This document shows, piece after piece, positions 42,601 through 50,172 of a stretch of 64,000 nt of DNA. The translations under genes were made by a program, and so were the position numbers. Within the stretch, counting starts at the first letter, position 1; each line of letters starts with the position of its first letter. Below the pieces are notes generated by a model that ran no database searches, was not told the DNA's origin, and was given only the letters and a program-made list of their open reading frames with translations. Source of the stretch: Asparagopsis taxiformis (taxonomy: Eukaryota; Rhodophyta; Florideophyceae; Bonnemaisoniales; Bonnemaisoniaceae); contig JALQPE010000946.1 in assembly GCA_030407315.1 (NCBI GenBank), positions 1 through 64,000 on the forward strand, read 5' to 3'.

Positions 42601-44123
42601 CCTACGGCAGAGAAGAGTCATCTTTTAAGAAAACTGTCAAAGAGGTACATGTATCGAAAGTACCGGACAATTCCAATATTATCTCGAGTCATGTGTTGTA
42701 CAAGGTCAAAACACTCGATGATGGCTCACGCATTTTGAAAGCCAGAATTGCACCTCATGGTAACAAGGACAGAGACAAGCACATGTTGCGTACTGACTCT
42801 GCTTCCTGTCCCCCTGTTGGTTTGCGAACCCTGCTGTCTATTTGCACCATATTTCACTGGTGTTTGGTCAAAATAGACGTCAAGTCAGCATTTTTACAGA
42901 CAGGCCCAGCTACACGCGATGTATACGTCGTACCACCGCGAGAATCTAGCAATCGATTGTTCTATTGGCTGTTATTAACAGCCTCTTGTGGGCTTGCAAA
43001 TGCGAACGCGAAGTGGCAGGATCACAGTGATCAGTTCCTAGTTGATATTGGATTCGTACAACTTGCGTACATCCCCCAGCTCTTTTACTTTGCAACTGAT
43101 AGTGGCCTGAAAATGGTTGCCATCAAAGTTGTTGATGATTTTCTATTTGCCGGTGCTCGCACTGACCTTCAGCTATTGGTCGAACGAGCAGAAAAGAGGT
43201 ATGATCTTGGTACTATTGTTTACAGTTCAGGAATTTTTAAGTTCTTTGGACTTGATATACAACACGACGACGATAATATCATAACATTAACCGGAGATGA
43301 AAAGCTGAATTCTATTGGTCATCATGTTATTGACCGCCAGAGAAGGAAACAGCAGGATGACAGCCTCAACGCAATAGAACTTACAGCCTTCCGATCTATG
43401 AATGGCTCTATTGGTTGGCTCGGCGTAACTGCAAGTCCGCTTTGTTCCTTTGCTTCCAGCTATCTACAACAAAAGGGTTCAAACCCCACCGTACATGACC
43501 TCATATCCCAAAATAATATGCTCCGTGTCTTGAAAAAGTTTGGCAGTCTAATCAAATACAAAACTCCTAGTACTGGCTCTAGAGTTGAGCTCTCAGTTGT
43601 TGTATTCACCGACGCCAGTGTCCCAGCCGAATCAGGACAACTTGGATTTGTTGCAGGACTACTATTTGGCCCTCTATCTGAAGGTAATACCATGCACCTT
43701 ATTCACTGGTCTTCTGCAAAATCTAGACGCCCTGTTCGCTCTACAGCTGCTGCAGAAACTTTGGCAGCTGGTGCTGGAATTGACGAAGGGAAGATACTTG
43801 TCAAAGCATATGAAAAACTGCTGCACATGAATATCGATTTGATAATTTGCGTTGACTCAAAAGACTTATTCGATACCCTTTCAACTTGTCAAGGAGCAAA
43901 TGACAAAAGCATTCGTGGTGATATTTCAGTCATTCGATACGAGTTTGAGACCCGTAATATCAGCAAAATGATCTGGATACCTGGCAAGTGCAACTTGAGT
44001 GATCCACTCACTAAGTGGAACAGTCCACTTGCGTTACCACTACAACTACTAATGTTCTCTGCTGAGATGCCATTCTCCTTCCCTGAAGCCCAGGCTCGCA
44101 GTTCACAAGCCTCATTAGGATAG
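39690..44123 (+). CDS. gag-pol: Copia A Gag-Pol polyprotein, copy 2
   Basis: This 1,477-codon frame encodes the same protein as copy 1, with all domains and catalytic positions as described there. It carries TTA at 42894-42896 where copy 1 has TTG; copies 3-5 also have TTA. The leading and trailing 400-bp spacers match those of the other units. Confidence 0.93.
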   Translation: MGPDTADLPSRPRFSWDARTVPWTDGKGNQEDYARAVQMWRTFHRKLPDGHSAKILPSLQGIMLQSQLYGRARDLCMQISSDVIESEEGPEAIVNAIHKRDALAVISEVYNDFLELLNTKRAATESFRNFERRFEAKTSKFNSNATTSKLPESLVAFMLLANSSVDSNQRISVLASSAPRDASLSASSTTDDFLKSLSYESIASVIRQCDKPKGQQNDTPLHVHASGMHRNKKKLSPSELADLKSKSRCRKCKQIGHWAIDHLSDPEKFNSSKKSGSSSSANPPSRPKSSSITFNMATLPTNDAQYPLQFRGPLVDNAAPYSGIGMKEFQLIQPIIAPDWNGEFDPLPDSVADRPFWQYGSGSHSSDSREIIGSVLLTLRSNSGTAVSVRHLVIDGSSQWVIGRNIVRKCNLIYDGCNILELPLYTASGDRDFIPLIDEDMHSYIAYEKFISAEHISSDYVDKSFYYATAQLPIGEKLKLSFDKLKPIIDIVHRHVCGHSSYNDIKTLLDRNGIWNEDTKRYLAQTIETCKSCKHTSEPTGMRKVSLSSMSREFNDLVCVDHLFIDRACIFHAMDSASRYSVGTLVPDTSMLQAVTAFEAHWVSQFWAPTKVLFDPGFKGIEFTKYLQDIGCQTAPLPARRHNKNAIESKHRILRDIYLRLQSANADTTAALLVQQTFRISNDLYGNNVLSAHELAKGYTRPVVPGNSFITVPADLAEAQKKLLAKRKLMLILKSKSISETPIHPGDTVEVFIKRSREKRGKWSDPKTVLGYDHQNRTVRLPGKDGNEIHAAVEDIRPAISESPLAVAIQSNLDELDDDIQSHLDAIETQPDSRMITRTYDADFDMADDNTATIARQPHPPAVGDKVAIYWPDDNQYYKGTVSKHFARSGKYKILYDDGQTETLDMSNEVWKYDTIGNTSTLTSNEITVVPGTELTSHEKSATEIYHNRFGGKEFLLNQAQDLPQFVTQNAYGREESSFKKTVKEVHVSKVPDNSNIISSHVLYKVKTLDDGSRILKARIAPHGNKDRDKHMLRTDSASCPPVGLRTLLSICTIFHWCLVKIDVKSAFLQTGPATRDVYVVPPRESSNRLFYWLLLTASCGLANANAKWQDHSDQFLVDIGFVQLAYIPQLFYFATDSGLKMVAIKVVDDFLFAGARTDLQLLVERAEKRYDLGTIVYSSGIFKFFGLDIQHDDDNIITLTGDEKLNSIGHHVIDRQRRKQQDDSLNAIELTAFRSMNGSIGWLGVTASPLCSFASSYLQQKGSNPTVHDLISQNNMLRVLKKFGSLIKYKTPSTGSRVELSVVVFTDASVPAESGQLGFVAGLLFGPLSEGNTMHLIHWSSAKSRRPVRSTAAAETLAAGAGIDEGKILVKAYEKLLHMNIDLIICVDSKDLFDTLSTCQGANDKSIRGDISVIRYEFETRNISKMIWIPGKCNLSDPLTKWNSPLALPLQLLMFSAEMPFSFPEAQARSSQASLG

Positions 44124-44153
44124 TGTTGGCGAATCACTGAAAAAGGGTGAATA

Positions 44154-44460
44154 TGAAACGTATGAACTGCTCTCCATTTCATGTCTATCTGTGATTGGAC
44201 CAGGACATGATTCCTTGTCGCAGTTTCATCATTTGTTAATTGCTTGTCCACATTGCGTGTCATCAAAAACAGACTGACACGTAATATACTTTAAGTTGCA
44301 GTAATGCGATCTACCCGTTGTTGCTGTTGCTACCCAAGAACTTCTGCTACCCATAAAGTTAGACATAAATACGCAGCTTAGATTAGTAAAAGCAGAGACA
44401 TGATCATTCTGCTCTGTTCATTGCAGCAGTCTCCCCAAGAGCTACCTCGACAAACCAACA
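44154..44460 (+). repeat. Copia A LTR (between copies 2 and 3)
   Basis: This is the shared single LTR, same sequence and inferred edges as at 39320-39626. Confidence 0.6.
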
Positions 44461-44523
44461 ATCAGGCTCTGCAACCGATTCAACTAAGAGATACAGCGAA
44501 CTGTTACCTTTCGTTTCAAAGTT

Positions 44524-44731
44524 ATGGGCCCAGATACGGCCGACCTACCCTCTAGACCGCGATTCTCGTGGGATGCCAGGACTGTACCCTGGACAGATGG
44601 CAAAGGTAATCAAGAAGATTATGCCAGAGCTGTCCAAATGTGGAGAACGTTCCATAGGAAGCTCCCAGATGGTCATTCGGCAAAGATACTACCATCTTTG
44701 CAAGGAATCATGTTACAATCACAGTTGTATG
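44524..44731 (+). pseudogene. gag-pol: Copia A copy 3, first 69 codons before the nested insertion
   Basis: The frame starts normally at 44524 and is interrupted after TATG (44728-44731) by the Ty3/gypsy LTR. It resumes at 50169 with the duplicated TATG. The Gag N-terminus is thus separated from the rest, and translation would stop shortly inside the LTR. Confidence 0.93.
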
Positions 44732-45063
44732 TGTTACGTGGGAGCAGAGAATGGTACCAAGCCAGGTAACCAAAATGCCGACACTTAACATCAGTTGATA
44801 GTGTATTGCACCGCAGTGCAGCGTATTGCGTTGACATGCAATGCAGTGCCATCATGTGGAAATAATTTACAGAATGCAAAGGAGACAAACCAAAGATTTC
44901 AGGAGAGTATGGGAGAAAGTAATTATCAACACTGGAACCACTGACAGTATAAATAGGTAGCAATGAAGAGTAGAAAGGGGAGATCAGGAATGGAGAACGG
45001 AGGAAGAGAGAGCAATGAAAGAATAAAGGAGAGGGAGTTTTACTTTCATACCGGTATCTAACA
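44732..45063 (+). repeat. Nested gypsy 5' LTR
   Basis: It begins TGTTACGTGGGAGC and ends GGTATCTAACA. It contains a TATA box (44948) and a GA-rich 3' half. No obvious tRNA-complementary TGG follows the LTR, so the primer site is unclear. Confidence 0.95.
44948..44955 (+). promoter_or_regulatory. TATA box of the nested gypsy LTR
   Basis: TATAAATA, followed by GG, lies about 115 bp before the LTR end. It is a good eukaryotic core promoter match in the expected U3 position. The same motif is in the 3' LTR. Confidence 0.7.
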
Positions 45064-45251
45064 ATAAGTTTAAACTTTTTGTGCTTGTGGACAGGTCTGC
45101 AGTGATTGAAATTCATTGTATTGGCTGGAAGACAGTGTGCTCTAATAGGTTGACGCTCGGTGACCAATTCCTGAGCGGCGATAACAGTTGGCAAGTGGGA
45201 AGCGTAAGTGAGGGCGACAATAACATTCAGTGAAACAAGTTTGATAACACG

Positions 45252-46331
45252 ATGGTGAATCCGACTAATACGGAAAGAATCAGTGGAGTGGAACATAGAC
45301 TCAATGTACTTGACAATACTGTCGAAGCATTAGTGAATGGAATGGAAGGACTGGAGGGCCGCGTGTTGAAGATAGAGAATTGTATTGCGGATATTGAAAA
45401 GGGCATGACTGCGAACCATAACGAATTGATGAGTATTTTAAGGAGGCAGGGAGCAGCAGAGAATGCGCAATCTGGAATTCGTACCACAGTTGTGAAGGAA
45501 GAACAAGAGTTTCCATCACAGGTTTTGCCCGAAACACCCTCCAAAGCAAGCAAAGATGAGGCTGTGAGGCTGTCCATATCTGACAAGATGAAGATATGGG
45601 AGCGAAAAATGACACAGAACAAAGTTTCAGCAGCAGGAGACTACAACTTCCCTTCTGCAAGGCAGGATTTTCACAGGCTGCATGAGAAGTTTCCGCTCAC
45701 AGATGACATTGAGCGCGAAATGTCACTTTTGTCATTTGACAAAGCTGCACTGAAAATAGCCAATGCCACCTCAAGAGAATTCCCATCTATCACATGTTCG
45801 GAACTGTGGAATATACTGGAAGACAAGTTGTTCAATGAAACACAAAAGAAGTCTAAAAATACGGCTTTCCTCAATATGAAGTGGGACGAGAAACGAGAAT
45901 CGACGAGTCAGTTTGGCGAGAGAGTTAATGTGCTAGGAACTTCATTGGGACTAGACAAGGACATGATTCAGGCTACTTTTATTAAGGGTCTACCGAACAG
46001 GTTGCAATCATATGCATATACTATCCAAGGAGGATTTGACGAGTTGGTAGCAGCAATGACACATATATCAGCGAACCAGACGCGCTCAGAGGCTGTGAGG
46101 GAAGTTGTCGAAACAAGTATGGGTAGTGCTGTCAAGAGTGACATCAGCCATCAACAGTCTAAGAAATCGACATACAGATGCTTCAGATGTAATGATATTG
46201 GGCATATGTCATGGGAAAAGGACAAGTGTAAGGCATATACCAGTAGGCTAACCAAAAGTGGACATATGAATAATGGTCAGTTGTCGGGAAACTGGAATGG
46301 GAGAGGTCCACAGCAAAGTATGCGGGATTAG
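45252..46331 (+). CDS. gag: Nested gypsy Gag
   Basis: This is a 359-codon frame from ATG 45252 (MVNPTNTERISG) to TAG 46329. The N-terminal 60 residues form a coiled coil (LDNTVEALVNGMEGLEGRVLKI is the core), followed by a helical capsid-like region (RQDFHRLHEKFPL; TSQFGERVNVLGTSLG; IKGLPNRLQSYAY). One zinc knuckle near residue 310 has an atypical spacing, C-x2-C-x4-H-x7-C (CFRCNDIGHMSWEKDKC). The gag end overlaps the open pol frame by 58 nt, and a GGGAAAC heptamer lies in the overlap. It should assemble the virus-like particle. Confidence 0.9.
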   Translation: MVNPTNTERISGVEHRLNVLDNTVEALVNGMEGLEGRVLKIENCIADIEKGMTANHNELMSILRRQGAAENAQSGIRTTVVKEEQEFPSQVLPETPSKASKDEAVRLSISDKMKIWERKMTQNKVSAAGDYNFPSARQDFHRLHEKFPLTDDIEREMSLLSFDKAALKIANATSREFPSITCSELWNILEDKLFNETQKKSKNTAFLNMKWDEKRESTSQFGERVNVLGTSLGLDKDMIQATFIKGLPNRLQSYAYTIQGGFDELVAAMTHISANQTRSEAVREVVETSMGSAVKSDISHQQSKKSTYRCFRCNDIGHMSWEKDKCKAYTSRLTKSGHMNNGQLSGNWNGRGPQQSMRD

Positions 46332-48451
46332 CTCCCGAAGTCAACATAGAGACATTGTATCATTGTCAGGACACCACAATTAATGACTTCCCTGAGATGA
46401 TATACGACGATACAATGGAAGAGATGTCTGACATTGTTATAGAAGTGCGATTTGATGTGAATGGAACAGAAGTGAGAAAGGTTGCGGTGGTGGATACAGG
46501 TGCATTCTCTATATGGATGGATAAAACCATGTTTAAGTCATTGAATGAAACGTTAATTGAAGATGGTTGTGCTGCATTTGGCGCAGATGGAAAGAAGCTA
46601 GACATAGCTGGGAAAGGTTATATTGACTTTTCAATATGGGGCTGCAAGATGAGCCAAGAGCCAATTAGGGTGATGAGGAAACTAGCAAGTGGTCTGCTAT
46701 TCGGTAGAAGGTTCTGGATGCGGTATATGTTTAAGATGGATCTGGAAACAATGAAAGGATGTATTATGGTTGGTAGCACAAGATATGAAGGGAGTTTAAG
46801 AAGGAAATACATCGAAGATGAAGAAATAAGGGCTGTAATTGAAGATGCTGACGTGGATGCAGAGATAAGAGGAATGGACTTGACACAATTCCACAGCACC
46901 ACGGAGATGCAGGAGAGATTGCGTGGCGTCATTTGGAAACATCGTATGATATTCAAGGAAGTTGGTTGTATCAAAGGGTACAAACATGAGATAAAATTGG
47001 TGAAGGGTGCAGAACCGGTGGTTGTACCAATTAGAAGACGCTCACCGGCCGAACAAGCTGTCGAAGAGAAAATGATGGACAAACTATTACAAAAGGGTAT
47101 TGTGGAACACTCTGAATCGGAGTGGGCAGCCAACAATGTCTTTGTACCAAAGCGGGACGGTAGCATGAGGTGTACAACAGATTTCAGAGCATTGAACAGC
47201 AGGACTGTCAGCGATCAGTACCCAATGGAATCTGTTAGAGAAACGTTGGATTGGTTGGCTAGTAAGAAAGTATTTACTGCTTTCGATCTGAAGGATGGGT
47301 ATTTCCAAGTACAGCTTGATGAATCTTCTAAGCCTTACACGGCAGTACGAACTGTCAAAGGATTACTGCAGTACACGAGATTGCCCCAAGGGCTAAAGAA
47401 CAGTCCTGCAGTGTTTCAGCGATTGGTGAATTTAGTACTGGGAAAATACAAGGGAAGGAGCGTATGGGCCTTTATGGATGATGGTAATATTGGTACGATA
47501 GACGAGGAGTCACATTTGGAGGAGCTGGATGAGATTCTCACGTGCATGTGGAATGCAGGAATGCGTCTCAAGATCAGTAAGTGTCGTTTTGGAGTGCAGG
47601 AAGTGGAAGTTCTGGGTCATAGAGTAACCGCCAATGGCCTGAAGCCATCTGAAACTCATATTACGGCAATTAGGAATCTGAAGGAACCACAGACGCTGAC
47701 AGAATTACTAAGATTCCTAGGTTTGGTGAATTACTTTGCAACCTTTTTGCCTAACTTCACAAATAGAGCCAAGCCTCTGTATGACGTTTTGAAGGACTCT
47801 GGTTGTAATAGGAAGAAACGATGGAGGATTGATTCCCATAACATCATTGATTGGGATAAAAAATGGGGAGATAAGCAGAGGAATGCATGGCAAGATCTTA
47901 AAGAAGGTTTGTGTGACCCAAATGAACTTGCATCACCGGACTGTAAGAAACAAAAGGTGGTGATGACCGACGCGAGTGATTATGGTATTGGTGGGGTTCT
48001 ATTACAGGAGTCTAATAAGGACGAATGGAGGCCAATTGCCTTTACATCACGAAAGCTGAAGGGAGCGGAGCAAAGGTATACTGTAACCGAGAAAGAGTGT
48101 TTGGCAGTAGTACATGCACTTAAAAAATGGAGGCATTATCTTCATGGAGGCATGCAGTTTACGGTGAAATCGGACCATCAAGCCTTGAAGTGGCTCATGT
48201 CATTAAGGGAGCCTAAAGGAAGACTGGCGAGGTGGATGATTGAGGTGCAGGACTATGATTTTGTGGTAGAGTATGCTCCAGGCCAGTCAATAGCAGTTGC
48301 AGATACGCTGAGTCGTGATTCAGTAACTAATACACGCTGTCCAAGATGCAATGAGCTCATCATGATGATGACTGAGCGGGAAGGTCATTGCCTACAGTGG
48401 AACAAATCAAAGAAGGCCAACGAACTGAGTTTGAAGACTTGGAAAGACTGA
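46274..48451 (+). CDS. pol: Nested gypsy Pol part 1: protease, RT, RNase H
   Basis: The frame opens after a TAA at 46271, and its natural entry is the slippery site rather than an ATG. Protease has VVDTGAFSIWM (DTG at 46493-46501). RT has the expected sequence of motifs: LLQKGIVEHSESEWAANNVFVPKRDGSMR is the entry region (EW...VPK..G), FDLKDGYFQVQL, then LPQGLKNSPAVFQ, and the active site AFMDDGN (Asp codons 47477-47482; FMDD rather than YxDD). RNase H has MTDASDYGIGGVLLQE, TVTEKECLAVVHALKKW and KSDHQALKWL. It ends at TGA 48449, after CPRCNELIMMMTEREG, in a frame different from integrase. Every expected RT/RNase H block is present and uninterrupted. Confidence 0.93.
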   Translation, partial: WSVVGKLEWERSTAKYAGLAPEVNIETLYHCQDTTINDFPEMIYDDTMEEMSDIVIEVRFDVNGTEVRKVAVVDTGAFSIWMDKTMFKSLNETLIEDGCAAFGADGKKLDIAGKGYIDFSIWGCKMSQEPIRVMRKLASGLLFGRRFWMRYMFKMDLETMKGCIMVGSTRYEGSLRRKYIEDEEIRAVIEDADVDAEIRGMDLTQFHSTTEMQERLRGVIWKHRMIFKEVGCIKGYKHEIKLVKGAEPVVVPIRRRSPAEQAVEEKMMDKLLQKGIVEHSESEWAANNVFVPKRDGSMRCTTDFRALNSRTVSDQYPMESVRETLDWLASKKVFTAFDLKDGYFQVQLDESSKPYTAVRTVKGLLQYTRLPQGLKNSPAVFQRLVNLVLGKYKGRSVWAFMDDGNIGTIDEESHLEELDEILTCMWNAGMRLKISKCRFGVQEVEVLGHRVTANGLKPSETHITAIRNLKEPQTLTELLRFLGLVNYFATFLPNFTNRAKPLYDVLKDSGCNRKKRWRIDSHNIIDWDKKWGDKQRNAWQDLKEGLCDPNELASPDCKKQKVVMTDASDYGIGGVLLQESNKDEWRPIAFTSRKLKGAEQRYTVTEKECLAVVHALKKWRHYLHGGMQFTVKSDHQALKWLMSLREPKGRLARWMIEVQDYDFVVEYAPGQSIAVADTLSRDSVTNTRCPRCNELIMMMTEREGHCLQWNKSKKANELSLKTWKD
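46286..46292 (+). promoter_or_regulatory. Candidate -1 ribosomal frameshift heptamer GGGAAAC
   Basis: The gag frame reads TCG GGA AAC, so G_GGA_AAC is in the correct register. The -1 frame is open from 46274 and continues into protease. A perfect 5-bp stem (CGGGA 46323-46327 with TCCCG 46333-46337) spans the gag stop, but it is farther than the usual 5-9 nt spacer. Confidence 0.78.
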
Positions 48452-49815
48452 TTACGGAAAGAAGCAATTACGTACTGGATGAGGATGGACTATTGTGTTT
48501 AGCTGAGGGTTCTAGTATGCGCATTATAGTTCCAAAACTACTTATTCCTCAAGTGCTTGATTACGCCCATGGTGCAAGGCCTAATGGTCATCAAGGTGTA
48601 TGGAAAACAATGCAATGGGTGGAAAGGAGGTTTTGGTGGAAAGGTTGGAGAAATGATGTATCGGAACGGGTTAGAAAATGCGTTAACTGCTCATTACATA
48701 GACTGGGTAAGCCAGGTGTGCAGGGAAATATGAAGAAGTGGCACCCGTTGAGAAGATTTCAAGTCGTTGCAGTTGATGTACTGGAGGTATCTACATCCAA
48801 TATGAGAGGTACATCAAAAGCTGTTGTAATGGGAGATTTATTCACGAGGTTTGTGTGGGCTACTGCAGTGAAGGATGAGCGGGCAGAGACTATTTCTCAG
48901 GTGTTGCTCGATGAGTGGATATTAAGGTTTGGGCCACCAGAAAAGCTGCTGAGTGACAGGGGAAAGACATTTATGAGCGAGATGGTGCAACATTTGTGTA
49001 CATGTGTCGGGGCAAAAAAGATATTTACCAGTCCCTATCACCCACAAACTGATGGTTTTATCGAGAGATTTAACCGTACTCTGATGAAGGACATTCGTGC
49101 ATATGTGTCAGTAGAGGAAAACGATTGGGTGCAGCATTTGCCAATGGCATGTTTCAGGTACAATACAGCAGTGAACAGTGCCACGGGAATGACTCCATAC
49201 AAGGCTGTTTTCGGAGTGGATGCATTTGATTTTGATGCTGAAGCAGGTAGGCGAATGGCCATCGACCAAGAACCAGAAAGTAATGAGGAGTTAGCAAGGA
49301 GGCTTGCAGAGTTACATTGGCAATTAATACAGAGGGGGAGCAAGGCACGTACAGATGCAGCTAAGCAGTACAATAAGCTAGCAAATGCTGTGGAGTTTGA
49401 AAAGGGTGATCGTGTTATGGTGTATAATCCTCGCCACCACATGGAGAAAGGGAGAAAACTGCGTACACCATGGATGGGGCCGTATATAGTGCAGGAGGTG
49501 CTAACTAATGTTTCATATATTGTCAAGTCTGAAGTTGGACTGGATGTCGCTCGGGTGCATGTCAATAGACTTCAGAAGTATGATGAGGATATATGTGAGA
49601 CTGGGGATCCTATCGATGGGGTCTTCCCAGACAGTCGAAGAATTATCAAAAGTATAATTGGGGAAAAGATCAGGGATGGCAAACGGTGGTTCAAGGTGAA
49701 ACACACCTATGCAAATGGAGCAGAATGGGTCAGTGAGGCAGATCTACCTACGTTAATTGTTGCAGAGTATGACGCAATAGTCGCATCGAAGGCCATACGC
49801 TCTGTGGCAAAGTGA
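48376..49815 (+). CDS. pol: Nested gypsy Pol part 2: integrase with chromodomain-like end
   Basis: The integrase frame is open from 48376 (after TGA 48373) and overlaps the RNase H frame by 76 nt in the -1 register. The first residues after the shift read LPTVEQIKEGQRTEFEDLE, and no ATG lies near the start, so it must be reached by frameshift or is separated by a 1-nt lesion. It has an H-H-C-C finger (YAHGARPNGHQG... KCVNC), a D, D-x35-E core (D codon 48775, D 48955, E 49063; SPYHPQTDGFIERFNR) and a GPY/F-like module (LRTPWMGPYIVQEVL). The last 60 residues (RIIKSIIGEKIRDGKRWFKV, then ANGAEWVSEADL and an AEYDA end) resemble a degenerate chromodomain, which in this class directs insertion to marked chromatin. 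The stop is at 49813. Confidence 0.9.
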   Translation, partial: AGRSLPTVEQIKEGQRTEFEDLERLITERSNYVLDEDGLLCLAEGSSMRIIVPKLLIPQVLDYAHGARPNGHQGVWKTMQWVERRFWWKGWRNDVSERVRKCVNCSLHRLGKPGVQGNMKKWHPLRRFQVVAVDVLEVSTSNMRGTSKAVVMGDLFTRFVWATAVKDERAETISQVLLDEWILRFGPPEKLLSDRGKTFMSEMVQHLCTCVGAKKIFTSPYHPQTDGFIERFNRTLMKDIRAYVSVEENDWVQHLPMACFRYNTAVNSATGMTPYKAVFGVDAFDFDAEAGRRMAIDQEPESNEELARRLAELHWQLIQRGSKARTDAAKQYNKLANAVEFEKGDRVMVYNPRHHMEKGRKLRTPWMGPYIVQEVLTNVSYIVKSEVGLDVARVHVNRLQKYDEDICETGDPIDGVFPDSRRIIKSIIGEKIRDGKRWFKVKHTYANGAEWVSEADLPTLIVAEYDAIVASKAIRSVAK

Positions 49816-49836
49816 GGATAAGCGAGTGAGGCCGAG

Positions 49837-50168
49837 TGTTACGTGGGAGCAGAGAATGGTACCAAGCCAGGTAACCAAAAAGCCGACACTTAACATCAGT
49901 TGATAGTGTATTGCACCGCAGTGCAGCGTATTGCGTTGACATGCAATGCAGTGCCATCATGTGGAAATAATTTACAGAATGCAAAGGAGACAAACCAAAG
50001 ATTTCAGGAGAGTATGGGAGAAAGTAATTATCAACACTGGAACCACTGACAGTATAAATAGGTAGCAATGAAGAGTAGAAAGGGGAGATCAGGAATGGAG
50101 AACGGAGGAAGAGAGAGCAATGAAAGAATAAAGGAGAGGGAGTTTTACTTTCATACCGGTATCTAACA
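49837..50168 (+). repeat. Nested gypsy 3' LTR
   Basis: It matches the 5' LTR except one visible substitution. The 25 bases before it (AGTGAGGATAAGCGAGTGAG and following) are purine-rich and probably act as the polypurine tract. Confidence 0.95.
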
Positions 50169-50172
50169 TATG
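50169..50172 (+). other. Target-site duplication TATG (right copy; left copy 44728-44731)
   Basis: In the uninterrupted copia units the sequence reads TTGTATGGACGC with one TATG. Here TATG flanks the gypsy element on both sides. Confidence 0.92.

Larger units (their letters stand above)
44732..50168 (+). mobile_element. Nested Ty3/gypsy element, 5,437 bp
   Basis: TG...CA LTRs of 332 bp (44732-45063 and 49837-50168) bound gag, PR-RT-RNase H and integrase frames. The 4-bp target TATG is repeated on both sides (44728-44731, 50169-50172). The LTRs differ at one position that I can see (T in AAAATGCC of the 5' copy, A in the 3' copy), so the insertion is young. It lies in copia A copy 3 in the same orientation. 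Confidence 0.96.
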
